Shown: positions 20,657 through 29,617 of the stretch, in pieces
Layout of the letters: each line of letters starts with the position of its first letter
Numbering within the stretch: position 1 is the stretch's first letter
Assembly (NCBI GenBank): GCA_024508355.1
Contig: JAMZEJ010000001.1
Location: 124,001 to 188,000, forward strand
Reading direction: 5' to 3'
Origin: Rhizosaccharibacter radicis
Lineage (GTDB): Bacteria; Pseudomonadota; Alphaproteobacteria; Acetobacterales; Acetobacteraceae
Length of the DNA: 64,000 bases
Program-made: the position numbers and the translations under genes
Notes under the pieces: model-generated
Seen by the model: the letters and a program-made list of their open reading frames with translations, nothing else
What the model was told of the DNA's origin: nothing
Database searches by the model: none

Positions 20657-21472
20657 ATGCATCGTGTTTTCGAGACAAGGGGCGCCCGGATCGCCGCCAT
20701 CAGCGAGGGTCGCGAGACGGAAGACGTCGCCGTCCTGTTTCTGCATTTCTGGGGCGGCAGCGGCGACAGCTGGCGGTTCGTGACCCCGCTGCTGCGCGAT
20801 CGGGCCTTGTGCATGTGTCCGGACCTGCGCGGCTGGGGCGGATCGGTCGCCACCGATGGCCGGCACGATCTGGACGCGCTGGCGGACGACGTGGCCGAGA
20901 TCGCCGCCACCCTGAACAACCGGCGCATCCTGCTGGTCGGGCATTCGATGGGCGGCAAGATCGCGCAGATGCTCGTCGCCCGGCGGGTGCCGGGCCTGGC
21001 CGGGCTGGTGCTGGTCGCTCCGGCGCCCCCGACCCCGATGCCGGTTCCGCTCGAGGTCCGGCGCGAGATGTGCCGGAGCTACGCGACCGGCGCGGGCGCG
21101 CGGCAGGCCCTGGCGATCCTGGGCGGGGACGGGCTGCCGGCCCCGGTGGCCGAAACGGTGATGCGCGACATGCTGCGCGGTCATCCGGACGCGAAGCGGG
21201 CCTGGACGGAAGCCGCCATGATCCAGGACCTGGGCGACATGTCGGCGCTGCGCGGTCTGCCGGTGTCCATCGTCGCCGGCGCCGAGGACAGGGTGGAGGA
21301 TGCGTCGCGACTGCGCGCGCTGTATGCGGCGCTGGCGCCGGATGCGGCGTTCCAGGTCGTGGACGCAGTCGCCCACCTGCTGCCGCTCCAGGCGCCGGGT
21401 GCGGTGGCGGCGGCGGTGGCCGGGCTGATCGAGCGCCTGCCAGGTGCGAAGGGCATGCCCGGCGGGGCGTGA
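20657..21472 (+). CDS. Alpha/beta hydrolase
   Basis: 271 residues. The fold is clear: FLHFWGGSGDSWRF with the oxyanion region near residue 30, the nucleophile elbow LLVGHSMGGKIAQML (Ser near residue 98), an Asp in VAGAEDRVEDAS and a His in VDAVAHLLPLQAP. The usual HG oxyanion dipeptide is replaced by HF. AGGAG before the ATG gives a strong ribosome binding site. The substrate is unknown. The divergent LysR regulator is the likely controller. Confidence 0.88.
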   Translation: MHRVFETRGARIAAISEGRETEDVAVLFLHFWGGSGDSWRFVTPLLRDRALCMCPDLRGWGGSVATDGRHDLDALADDVAEIAATLNNRRILLVGHSMGGKIAQMLVARRVPGLAGLVLVAPAPPTPMPVPLEVRREMCRSYATGAGARQALAILGGDGLPAPVAETVMRDMLRGHPDAKRAWTEAAMIQDLGDMSALRGLPVSIVAGAEDRVEDASRLRALYAALAPDAAFQVVDAVAHLLPLQAPGAVAAAVAGLIERLPGAKGMPGGA

Positions 21473-21672
21473 GGACGCATCGCCCCCCTCTCCCCCGGGC
21501 CGCGCCGCCGTGGCGGGCGTCCGGGACACGGCCGCCCATCGCGCGGAACCGCGTGCCCGAACGCCGTCCCGGAATGCGGCTCCACCGGTCCGGGCAGGGG
21601 CGGCCGCGATCTCCCGTTGTTCCACGCAACGGCCGGACGGGCCATGATCGGTCGTCCCGTCCGGAACCTTCC

Positions 21673-23541
21673 ATGCTGCTCAGCCTGTTCTGCCTGCTCG
21701 CCACGTCCGTGCTTCTGGTCGCCCTTTCCCGCCGGTTGGGGCTGGGCAGCATCCTCGGCTATCTGGTGGCGGGGGTGCTGATCGGGCCGGCCGGGCTGCG
21801 GCTGGTGACGAACGTGGACACCATCGCCGGCGTGTCCGAGTTCGGCGTGCTGATGCTGTTGTTCACCATCGGACTCGAGCTGCGGCCGCAGCGCTTGTGG
21901 GTGATGCGCCACGCGGTGCTGGGGCTCGGCGTGCCGCAGCTGTTGCTGGCGGGCGGGGTGCTGGCGCTGCTGGCCCATGCGTGCGGACTGGACTGGACGG
22001 AAGCGGCGGTGGTGGGCACCGGCCTCGCGCTGTCTTCCACCGCGATCGTGCTGCCTTTGCTGGGCGAGCGCGACCTGCTGGGCGCCCCGGTGGGACGGGA
22101 AGCCTTCGCGCTGCTTCTGTTCCAGGACGTGGCGTCCATTCCCTTGATCGCCATCCTGCCGCTGCTGACCGGGCATGCCGCGTCCGCCGGCTCCCTGGGG
22201 CCGGCCATCGGACGCGCCGTGCTGTGCCTGGCCCTGATCCTGGTCGGTGGCAGGCTGGTGGTGCAGTGGCTGTTCCGCTTCGCCGGCAACCGCAATCCCG
22301 AACTGTTCACCGCCATCGCCCTGCTGGTGGTGGCGGCCGGGGGTGGCCTGGCGGAGCTGGCGCATCTGCCCTTGTCGATCGGCGCCTTCGCCGCCGGGGT
22401 GGTGCTGTCAGAATCCGGCTACCGGCACGAGCTCAAGGCGGACATCGAGCCGTTCGAGGGATTGCTGCTGGGATTCTTCTTCGTGTCGGTCGGCATGTCG
22501 GCCAACCTTTCCTTGTTGTGGCGCGAGCCGGGCATCGTGCTGTTCGGAACCGCGCTGCTGCTGGCGACGAAGCTGCTGGTGACCTATGGGCTGGGGCGGC
22601 TGCGGGGCCTCAACCACGTGGGGTCTGTGCGCCTCGCCGCGGCGCTGCCTCAGGGCAGCGAATTCGCCTTCGTGCTGTTCGGCGCGGCGCTGGCCGCCGG
22701 TGCGATGGGCCGGGCGGATGCCGATCGGGCGACCCTGGTGGTGGCGTTGAGCATGCTGGCGAGCCCGCTGCTGTTCGCGGGCGCCGAGCGCTGGATCGTT
22801 CCCCGGCTGGGCGACGGCCGTCGGCGGCCGGACGACGTGATCACCGATGCCCCGTCGGTGCCGGTGATCATCTGCGGCTTCGGCAGGTTCGGGCAGATCG
22901 TCGGCCGCACCCTGTCGGCACGCGGCATCGAGTTCACGGCGCTGGACGGGGACGCGGGCAATGTGGAGGTGGTGCGCCGCTTCGGCCACCGGGCGTTCTT
23001 CGGCGACCCCACGCGGCTGGAGCTGCTGCGCGACGTGGGCGCGGGCGAGGCGCGCATCCTGGTGGCGGCCCTGGGAGATCCGGCGGAGAATCTCCGGCTG
23101 GTGACGCTGGCGAGGCAGGAATTCCCGCATCTGCAGATCTTCGCCCGCGCGCGCAACCGCCAGCACGCGCACCTGCTGATGGAACAGGAGGTGGACGGCA
23201 TCGTGCGCGAAACCCTGTTCTCCTCGCTGCATCTGACCGAAAAGCTGTTGGTGGCGCTGGGATTGTCGCGGCCGGAAGCGCAGCGCACCGTGCGTGTGTT
23301 CCGGGACCGCGACGAACAGGCGCTGCGCGAGCAGTTCCGCTCGCCCAAGGACGAGCGCCACCTGATCCAGACCGCGGCGCAAACGGCGGCGGAGCTTCGT
23401 TCCTTGTTCGAGGAGGACCAGCAGGCGCCTCCCCTGCGGCTGGTGCCGGATGCGGGAGGGGAAAGGGAGGAGCCGGAAGAGCCAGCGATGTCCGCACCCG
23501 CTCGGGCCCGTCGCGCGCGCCGTGCCGACGGGGATCGGTGA
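21673..23541 (+). CDS. Monovalent cation:proton antiporter-2 (KefB/KefC type) with RCK domain
   Basis: 622 residues. The N-terminal ~380 residues have 12-13 membrane helices of the CPA2 antiporter family, with LFTIGLELRP, GLALSSTAIVLPLL and LFQDVASIP among the signatures. From about residue 397 an RCK/TrkA-N domain follows (VIICGFGRFGQIVGRTL), a Rossmann fold that in KefC binds NADH or glutathione conjugates. The family exports K+ for H+ under electrophile stress. No kefF/kefG partner is beside it, and the specificity (K+ or Na+) is inferred from family only. The pseudouridine synthase downstream starts two bases after its stop. Confidence 0.92.
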   Translation: MLLSLFCLLATSVLLVALSRRLGLGSILGYLVAGVLIGPAGLRLVTNVDTIAGVSEFGVLMLLFTIGLELRPQRLWVMRHAVLGLGVPQLLLAGGVLALLAHACGLDWTEAAVVGTGLALSSTAIVLPLLGERDLLGAPVGREAFALLLFQDVASIPLIAILPLLTGHAASAGSLGPAIGRAVLCLALILVGGRLVVQWLFRFAGNRNPELFTAIALLVVAAGGGLAELAHLPLSIGAFAAGVVLSESGYRHELKADIEPFEGLLLGFFFVSVGMSANLSLLWREPGIVLFGTALLLATKLLVTYGLGRLRGLNHVGSVRLAAALPQGSEFAFVLFGAALAAGAMGRADADRATLVVALSMLASPLLFAGAERWIVPRLGDGRRRPDDVITDAPSVPVIICGFGRFGQIVGRTLSARGIEFTALDGDAGNVEVVRRFGHRAFFGDPTRLELLRDVGAGEARILVAALGDPAENLRLVTLARQEFPHLQIFARARNRQHAHLLMEQEVDGIVRETLFSSLHLTEKLLVALGLSRPEAQRTVRVFRDRDEQALREQFRSPKDERHLIQTAAQTAAELRSLFEEDQQAPPLRLVPDAGGEREEPEEPAMSAPARARRARRADGDR

Positions 23542-23543
23542 GC

Positions 23544-24191
23544 ATGCTGCCGCCCATCCTGTTCCGGGACGAGCGTTTCGTGGTGCTGAACAAGCCGGCC
23601 GGGCTGCCGGTGCATGCCGGCCCCCGAGGAGGGATTTCGGTGGAGGACGCGTTTCCTCAGCTCAGCCGCCGACGCGACGGCCCCTGGCTCGCGCACCGGC
23701 TGGACACGGACACGGCGGGATGCCTGCTGGTGGCGCTGCGCCGCGCGGCACTGCACGAGGCCCAGCGCTGTTTCGCGGAGGGCCGTGCCGGCAAGCGCTA
23801 CTGGGCGGTGTCGCGCGGCGGCCCCGACGGGGACGCAGGGGAGATTGACCGGCCGCTTTCCAAGCGCAGCGACCGCGCCGGGTGGCGGATGGTCGTGGAT
23901 CCGGCGGGCCAGGCGGCGCGTACGCGGTGGCAGGTGCTGGGCCGGAGCGGCGGGCTTTGCTGGCTCGAGCTGACGCTGCTGACCGGACGCACGCACCAGG
24001 CGCGGGTGCATCTGAGCGCGATGGGATGGCCGATCCTGGGCGACCCGGTATACGGCCCGCCGCCGGACGGGGGCGACCGGCTGCATCTGCTGGCGCGGGC
24101 GCTGAGCCTGCCGTTGCAGCCTCCGGTGGACGCCGTGGCACCGCCGCCGCCGCATATGCTCGAAGCGCTCGCCGCCTGCGGCCACGCCTGA
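23544..24191 (+). CDS. RluA-family pseudouridine synthase
   Basis: 215 residues, the compact form lacking an S4 domain. VVLNKPAGLPVHAGP opens the catalytic domain; the catalytic Asp lies in HRLDTDTAGCLLVA; LLTGRTHQARVHLSAMGWPILGDPVYG closes it. These synthases modify U in tRNA (RluA, TruC) or rRNA; the short form resembles RluA/TruC but the target cannot be told. It starts two bases after the Kef-type gene, so it is co-transcribed with it, though a functional link is not obvious. Confidence 0.88.
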   Translation: MLPPILFRDERFVVLNKPAGLPVHAGPRGGISVEDAFPQLSRRRDGPWLAHRLDTDTAGCLLVALRRAALHEAQRCFAEGRAGKRYWAVSRGGPDGDAGEIDRPLSKRSDRAGWRMVVDPAGQAARTRWQVLGRSGGLCWLELTLLTGRTHQARVHLSAMGWPILGDPVYGPPPDGGDRLHLLARALSLPLQPPVDAVAPPPPHMLEALAACGHA

Positions 24192-24208
24192 TCCGCGCAG
24201 GACGAGGA

Positions 24209-25096
24209 TCAGAAACGCTGGACGGCCCAGTCGACGAAGGCGCGCAGTTTCGGCGTCCGGGCGCGATGGGACGGAAACAACAGCCGCATCGGCCGGCTCG
24301 GCCCGTGCCAGCCCGGCAGGAGGCGCACCAGCCGTCCGGCATCGAGATGGTCGCGCAGCATCACCTCGGCCGCCATCACCACGCCCAAGCCCGCCAGGGC
24401 GGCATCCAGCAACGCGCGTCCGTCATCGACGCGGAGCCGGCTGGCCGGCTCCACCCGTTCCTGCCGCGCGCCGCGATGGAACAGCCACAATGGCGGGGCG
24501 GGATGCGACGAGAAGCCGTATTCGAGACACTCATGCTGCGCCAGCTCCGCCGGAATGCGCGGCGAGCCGCGCCGGGCCAGATATGCGGGGGCGGCGCAGG
24601 GAACGACGCGGTAGGGCGTCAGGCCGCGCGAGATCAGGGCGGAATCCGCCTGCTCTCCGATGCGGATCGCGAGATCGAACCCTTCTTCCACCAGCCCGAC
24701 CCGCCTGTCCGACAGCGCGATCTCCAGCCGCACGGCGGGGTGGGCCTCGACGAAATCCGGCAACGCCGGCATCAGCCGCACCGACCCGAAGGCGGTGGGT
24801 ACGGAGATCCTGAGCGTGCCGGAGGGCGTGACGGCCTGCATGGCCATGCGCGCCTCGACGGCCTCGGCTTCCGCCAGCATCCGCCGGCAGCCCCCCAGGA
24901 AGATGTGCCCGGCTTCCGTGAGGCTCTGACGCCGGGTGGTCCGGTTGAGGAGCGCGACCCCGAGCCGCCTTTCGAGCGCCGCGAGCTGTCGGCCGACCGC
25001 TTGCGGCGACAAGCGCAGGGCTCTGCCGGCGGCTGCGAACGAGCCGGCCTCCGCGACGCGGACGAACAGCTCCATTCCGTCGAATCGATCCTGCAT
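24209..25096 (-). CDS. LysR-family transcriptional regulator
   Basis: 295 residues from the ATG at 25096, which opens MQDRFDGMELFVRVAEAGSF; the longer frame to 25423 is non-coding in character. Helix-turn-helix residues ~5-60, then an effector domain of about 200 residues. It is similar in layout to the LysR proteins at 19632 and 56875, suggesting a paralogous group. The stop is convergent with the pseudouridine synthase (17 bp gap). Upstream there is no adjacent divergent gene, only a 0.7 kb gene-poor stretch, so its target is not obvious. The palindrome at 25128-25142 may be its own operator. Confidence 0.88.
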   Translation of the reverse strand: MQDRFDGMELFVRVAEAGSFAAAGRALRLSPQAVGRQLAALERRLGVALLNRTTRRQSLTEAGHIFLGGCRRMLAEAEAVEARMAMQAVTPSGTLRISVPTAFGSVRLMPALPDFVEAHPAVRLEIALSDRRVGLVEEGFDLAIRIGEQADSALISRGLTPYRVVPCAAPAYLARRGSPRIPAELAQHECLEYGFSSHPAPPLWLFHRGARQERVEPASRLRVDDGRALLDAALAGLGVVMAAEVMLRDHLDAGRLVRLLPGWHGPSRPMRLLFPSHRARTPKLRAFVDWAVQRF

Positions 25097-25818
25097 TCGT
25101 GCACACGGCGTTCGGATGTCGTGTCGTCGATAGCGCTTATCGGGGCGCCGTCCGACTCCCATCCTGTTGTTGGTCGGATGGGGAGGCGGATCATGAGTGT
25201 CGGAATCGTCGCTGCTGCACAGCGGGCGCTCCGAGCAGGGCTGATGCGCGGAGCCGGCCGCGACAGGGTCGGAAGCTCCCGTCGCGTCGGGCGCTCGACG
25301 GCGTGGGCGGGCGGGGAACGCGGGCGCCGGATCGCCCCGCTGCCCATCCCGGCCCCGGAACCGATCTGGGCGGCGGCGTGCGGCCGGTCGGCGATCGGCA
25401 CGGTGGACGATCATCCGGAACATGGCGCCGGCATGCCGGCGATGGACGACCGGCGCCGCGGCAGGAGCGGAGCCGTGACGATAGGTCCGGAGCAGGAGCG
25501 TTTCGGCGATGCGTTCCGTGCGCGCCTGGCGCTCGACCCGCCCGGTGAGGATCGCCCGACCGCGCCCGGCGGCAAGCCGGCGCTCCCGATCGGCGGTGCG
25601 AACGAGGGCGCGACGAGGCGCATGGTCGCGGGCCTATGCGCCCAGCCCGGTTTCAGGCGGCCGGATACGGGGGAGTTGGCGGGAAGTCGGTGGCTCGGCA
25701 GGGTAAAACCCGGCCGCCGGATCGCGATGAGCCGGACCGTCCTTGGCGCCACGAAACGCTCCGCGCGTCGGGATGAGGTGTGTCGCTGCGGACCCCAGCC
25801 AGGAGCCGGAGCACGCTG
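25097..25818. other. Gene-poor 0.7-kb stretch upstream of a LysR gene
   Basis: Open frames occur on both strands, but none resembles a known family, none has a convincing ribosome binding site and all are Arg/Ala/Gly-rich as expected of shadow translation. A divergent LysR target would be expected here. Its absence suggests that a gene was lost or has decayed beyond recognition. A 15-bp near-palindrome lies at 25128-25142. Confidence 0.45.
25128..25142. promoter_or_regulatory. Candidate LysR operator
   Basis: CGATA-GCGCT-TATCG: 5-bp inverted arms around a 5-bp centre, 32-46 bp upstream of the LysR start at 25096. Dyads of this size with an ATA...TAT frame are usual for LysR autoregulatory sites. 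A related sequence, ATA-N8-TAT around GCGCGGAT, occurs upstream of the LysR gene at 19632-20561. Confidence 0.4.
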
Positions 25819-26481
25819 ATGGAAAGCGCGGGCAAGAACGACGGCCAAGCCGTGGTCGAACGGGGAGAGTTGCTGGAACTCGTCACCCTGTCCTGCCCGC
25901 TGCTGGCGGTGGGCGAGATGGCGGCGCGGGTGCGGGGTTGGGCGGCCGGGGCCGAGGCCGGGGGCGAGACGCTGGGGCTATGGCGCAGCGAGATCGGCGT
26001 GCTGGGACGGCTGCTGATGCTGCGGCGCTTCGCCGATGCGGAAGCGATGGCCGCGGAACGCGAGCGTTGCCTGCGCAGCGGCGATCCCTTCCTGTCGGGC
26101 GGGGTCGGCACCGGCTGGCGCAGCGAAAGCTTCCGGACCTTCCCGTTCCTGCCGCCGATCCGGCTCGGGCAACGGGGGCCGTTGTTCGAGCTCCGACGCT
26201 ATCGGCTCCGGCCCGGCGGTCTGCCACCCACCCTCGCGGGATGGCGGGAGGCCGTGCCGGCGGCCGAACATTACGCGCCGCATCTGGTGGTGGCGATGCA
26301 CGCCCTGGAAGGCGAGCCGCGCATCGTGCACCTGTGGGGCTTCCGGGACTTCGAGCAGCGTTCGCAGCTGCGGAGGGCGGCCTACGGTGCCGGAACCTGG
26401 CCGCCGCGCGGGGGACCGGAAAACATCCTCCACGCCAGCGCGAGCCTGCTGTGGGCGGAGGACGGATCGCCGTTGCGGTGA
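25819..26481 (+). CDS. NIPSNAP-family protein (two tandem domains)
   Basis: 220 residues. The second half begins PLFELRRYRLRPGGLPPTLAGWREA, the classical NIPSNAP opening, and continues to the conserved W-X-F-X-D/F pattern (HLWGFRDFEQRSQLRRA). The first half holds a diverged first copy (LLELVTLSCPLLAV, then LGLWRSEIGVLGRLLMLRRFADAEA). NIPSNAP domains are ferredoxin-like dimeric alpha-beta barrels, often encoded near catabolic genes; no fixed reaction is known. The ATG at 25819 is chosen over a GTG at 25780. It is convergent with the ABC transporter operon. Confidence 0.75.
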   Translation: MESAGKNDGQAVVERGELLELVTLSCPLLAVGEMAARVRGWAAGAEAGGETLGLWRSEIGVLGRLLMLRRFADAEAMAAERERCLRSGDPFLSGGVGTGWRSESFRTFPFLPPIRLGQRGPLFELRRYRLRPGGLPPTLAGWREAVPAAEHYAPHLVVAMHALEGEPRIVHLWGFRDFEQRSQLRRAAYGAGTWPPRGGPENILHASASLLWAEDGSPLR

Positions 26482-26535
26482 CGGGGCCGCCTCGTCGCGA
26501 CGGCGGGGGCGCGCCGTCGGGGCGGCCCCGCCCGG

Positions 26536-27633
26536 CTACAGCCCGTGCTGGATGGCGGCTCCGCTGGCAGAATCGAACAGGTGCACGGCGTCGCGGGGGA
26601 TGCTGACGGGCACGACGCTGCCGGCGGGCGGCGTGGCGTCGCGGTCGCCGACCGCGATCAGAAAGCAGCCGCCGACCGAAAGCCCGATATGGCTGTGGTC
26701 GCCCAGCCAGTGCGAGCTCAGCACCTCGCCCTGGACGGTTTCCGCGCCCGGCACGCCGCCGCCGACATGGATGCGGTGCGGGCGGATGCCGACATGGAGC
26801 CCGTCATGGGCCGACAGGCCGCCGGTGGCACCGGCGATGCCGAAGGCCGCCTCGCCGCGTTCGTTCAGCACCACCACGCCGTTCTCGGTGCGGGCACCGG
26901 GGAAGATGTTCATGGGCGGCTCGCCGATGAAGGAGGCGACGAACAGGTTGGCCGGCCGCTCGCGCAGGTCGTCGGGCGTGCCGAACTGCTGCAGCAGCCC
27001 CTTGTCCATCACCGCGACGCGGTCGCTGAGCGCGATCGCCTCGGTCTGGTCGTGGGTGACGATCACCGTGGTCATGCGGTGCGCCGTCATGTGGTCCTTG
27101 ATGCGCGCACGCAGCAGGGCGCGGAGCTGGGGCTCGAGCTGCGACATCGGCTCGTCGAGCAGGAACGCGGACGCGTTTCGCACCATGGCGCGGGCGAGGC
27201 TGACGCGCTGCTGCTGGCCGCCGGACAGGGAGGGCGGATACTTGTCCAGCAGCGGCCCGATCTCGAGCATGTCGGACACGGCGCCGACGCGCTTGTCGAT
27301 CTCGGCCCTGGGCGTGCGGTTCTTGAGCAGGGAGAAGGCGATGTTCTCGCGCACCCGGAGCGGCGGATACAGCGCGTAGCCCTCGAAGGCCATCGCCACG
27401 TCGCGCTCGCTTGGCTTGAGGTCGTTCACGACCTTGTCCCCGATGCGGATGGTGCCGGAGGTGACGTCCTCGAAGCCCGCGATCATGCGCAGCGTCGAGG
27501 TCTTGCCGCAGCCGGACGAGCCGAGCAGCGCGATGATCTCGCCGTCCTTGATGGACATGGACACGCCGTCGACCGAGCGGCGGGTGTCCTTGCCGTAGAT
27601 CTTGGACACGTCGTCCAGGATGAGGGTGCTCAT
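26536..27633 (-). CDS. CUT1 ABC importer ATPase subunit B (near-canonical active site)
   Basis: 365 residues: an N-terminal ATPase domain (~1-235) and a C-terminal OB-type regulatory domain typical of MalK/UgpC subunits. Walker A is GSSGCGKTS (residues 38-46), the signature LSGGQQQR (136-143), Walker B FLLDEP (D160, E161) and the switch His194 in VTHDQTEA. Two changes stand out. The Q-loop Gln is Glu84 (MAFEGYALYP), and the D-loop reads SQLEP, not SNLDA. It is the last gene of the CUT1 operon and should pair with the more degenerate ATPase upstream to drive uptake of a sugar or polyol. Two-ATPase systems of this kind include the rhizobial glycerol transporter GlpSTPQV. Confidence 0.9.
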   Translation of the reverse strand: MSTLILDDVSKIYGKDTRRSVDGVSMSIKDGEIIALLGSSGCGKTSTLRMIAGFEDVTSGTIRIGDKVVNDLKPSERDVAMAFEGYALYPPLRVRENIAFSLLKNRTPRAEIDKRVGAVSDMLEIGPLLDKYPPSLSGGQQQRVSLARAMVRNASAFLLDEPMSQLEPQLRALLRARIKDHMTAHRMTTVIVTHDQTEAIALSDRVAVMDKGLLQQFGTPDDLRERPANLFVASFIGEPPMNIFPGARTENGVVVLNERGEAAFGIAGATGGLSAHDGLHVGIRPHRIHVGGGVPGAETVQGEVLSSHWLGDHSHIGLSVGGCFLIAVGDRDATPPAGSVVPVSIPRDAVHLFDSASGAAIQHGL

Positions 27634-27646
27634 GGATCGGGGGCCC

Positions 27647-28729
27647 TCAGACGCGCGCGCCGGACGCGGTCTCGAAGAAATGGGAACGGCTGACGTCGAG
27701 GCGGGCCCAGGCGCGCGGACGCTCGCGGCCGGACGGGAGGCCGCCGGGAACCACGTGCGTTCCCTGGGGCTGGCTGGCGAAGATCTCCGTGCCGTCGTCG
27801 GCGCGCAGCAGCATCACCTGCCGGTCGTTGAGCGGCGTGACGGCGTCGATCTCCACCGGGATGGCGCCGCTCGCCTGTTCCAGCGACACGATGACGTCCT
27901 CGGGCCGCACGCCCATGGTGCATTCGGCCCGGTCGGGCGCGGCGCCATCGAGCGCGATCTCGCTGGAAGCGACGCGCAGCCCGGCGCCGCTGCGGACCGC
28001 CGGCAGCAGGTTGATGGGCGGGTCGCCGAACAGCCGGGCGATGCGGGCGCTGGCGGGAGCGTTGTAGACGCGCTCGGGCGTGTCGATCTGCTGGAAGCCG
28101 CCATCGGCCAGCACCGCGATGCGATCGCCGAGCGCCATCGCCTCCTTGTAGTCCTGGGTGACGTAAACCACCGTGGTGTCGCGCGCGCGCAGCAGCCGCG
28201 GCAGCTCGAGGCGCATCTCGTAGCGCACCTTGGCATCGACGTTGCGCAGCGGATCGTCGAGCAGCAGCAAGGACGGCTCGCTCACCAGCGAGCGGGCCAG
28301 CGCCGTGCGCTGCTTCTGGCCGTTGGAAAGCGCGCGCGGCAGATGGCCCAGAACGTGGTCGATGCGCAGCAGCTTCGCCGCTTCCTCCACCCGGCGCCGG
28401 CGTTCGGCCTCGCCCACCTTCGCGGCGCGGAGCGGCGAGCCGATATTGTCGAACGCCGACATGTGGGGATAGAGCGCGAAGTTCTGGAACGCCATCGCGA
28501 TGTCGCGCTGTTCCGGATTGTCGTCGGTGATGTCGCTGCCCCCGAGCAGCACCCGGCCGCGGTCGGGGCGCACCATGCCCGCGATGAGGCGCAGCAGCAC
28601 GGTCTTACCGGCGCCGGACGGGCCGAACACCACCAGGAACTCGCCGCGATCGACGGCAAAGGACAGGTCGCGGATGACCTCGTTCTTCCGGTACGACTTG
28701 GACAACCGGTCGATGGACAGGAAGGACAT
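27647..28729 (-). CDS. CUT1 ABC importer ATPase subunit A (degenerate active site)
   Basis: 360 residues, with the same two-domain layout as the neighbouring ATPase. Walker A GPSGAGKT (36-43) and the Q-loop Gln82 are intact. The Walker B catalytic Glu is Asp159 (LLLLDDPLRNVD), the switch His is Gln192 (YVTQDYKEA), and the signature is LSNGQKQR. These changes should weaken hydrolysis at the site built by its own Walker motifs. It lies 13 bp upstream of the second ATPase and 14 bp downstream of a permease gene. Read as a heterodimer, the pair would have one degenerate and one active site. The pattern may be shared by GlpS-type proteins. Confidence 0.9.
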   Translation of the reverse strand: MSFLSIDRLSKSYRKNEVIRDLSFAVDRGEFLVVFGPSGAGKTVLLRLIAGMVRPDRGRVLLGGSDITDDNPEQRDIAMAFQNFALYPHMSAFDNIGSPLRAAKVGEAERRRRVEEAAKLLRIDHVLGHLPRALSNGQKQRTALARSLVSEPSLLLLDDPLRNVDAKVRYEMRLELPRLLRARDTTVVYVTQDYKEAMALGDRIAVLADGGFQQIDTPERVYNAPASARIARLFGDPPINLLPAVRSGAGLRVASSEIALDGAAPDRAECTMGVRPEDVIVSLEQASGAIPVEIDAVTPLNDRQVMLLRADDGTEIFASQPQGTHVVPGGLPSGRERPRAWARLDVSRSHFFETASGARV

Positions 28730-28743
28730 GATGGCGGCTCCCC

Positions 28744-29595
28744 TCAGCCCTTGATGGCGCCGAGGGAAAGACCCTCGACCAGGTATCGCTGGGTGAAGAT
28801 GGCGAGGATCAGGGTGGGGATGACGCTCAGCACCAGGGCGGCGGCGATCTGGCCGTATTCGATGCCGGACGCGGTGATGAAGGCGAGCGCCCCCACCGTC
28901 ACCGGCTGCACGGACGACGAGCCCAGGATCAGCGCGAAGATGAAGTTGTTCCACGCGAAGATGAAGGACAGCAGCCCGGCGGCGGCGATGCCGGGGCGGG
29001 CGAGCGGGATCGAGATGCGGAAGAAGGTCGACAGCCAGGAATGGCCGTCGAGGCGGTAGGCCAGCTCCAGATCCTCGGACACGTCCTCGAAATAGCCGCG
29101 GGTGATCCACAGCACGAGCGGCAGGGTGATGAGCTGGTAGACCCAGATCAGCCCGAAATAGGTGTCGTAGAGGCCGATGGCCTGGAAGTAGCCGAGCAGC
29201 GGCAGCAGCACCAGCAGCGGCGGCGCGAAGCGGAACGACAGGAGCGTGAAGGCCATGTCCTCGCCGCCGCGGAACTTGAAGCGCGCGAAGGCATAGGCCG
29301 CCGGCACGCCCAGGATCAGCGACACGATCACCGAGCAGGTGGACAGGATCACGCTATTGAGCAGGTTGTGCATGTAGTCGATCTGCACCTCGCCGGACGA
29401 GGTCGACAGATGGCCGGAGATGAGGGCGACGTAGTTGCGCAGGGTCGGCACGAAGAAGGGCGACGGCGGCGAGCGCAGGATGTCGACGTTGGTCATGAAC
29501 GACATCAGCAGCACCCACACGATCGGAAACAGGAAGAAGATGCCGATCAGCAGCAGCAGCAGCGCGCGGACGACGCGGAAGGCGGGGGATTGCAT
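28744..29595 (-). CDS. CUT1 ABC importer permease 2
   Basis: 283 residues with six predicted membrane helices. The EAA loop is present near residues 185-205 (EDLELAYRLDGHSWLSTFFRISIPLARPGI), the coupling helix that docks on an ATPase. It resembles the UgpE/MalG/GlpQ group. The start at 29595 is 22 bp after the first permease stop. It works in the inner membrane with permease 1 to form the translocation path for a carbohydrate or polyol. Confidence 0.92.
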   Translation of the reverse strand: MQSPAFRVVRALLLLLIGIFFLFPIVWVLLMSFMTNVDILRSPPSPFFVPTLRNYVALISGHLSTSSGEVQIDYMHNLLNSVILSTCSVIVSLILGVPAAYAFARFKFRGGEDMAFTLLSFRFAPPLLVLLPLLGYFQAIGLYDTYFGLIWVYQLITLPLVLWITRGYFEDVSEDLELAYRLDGHSWLSTFFRISIPLARPGIAAAGLLSFIFAWNNFIFALILGSSSVQPVTVGALAFITASGIEYGQIAAALVLSVIPTLILAIFTQRYLVEGLSLGAIKG

Positions 29596-29617
29596 GGCTC
29601 CGGTTCCTTCCGCGGCG

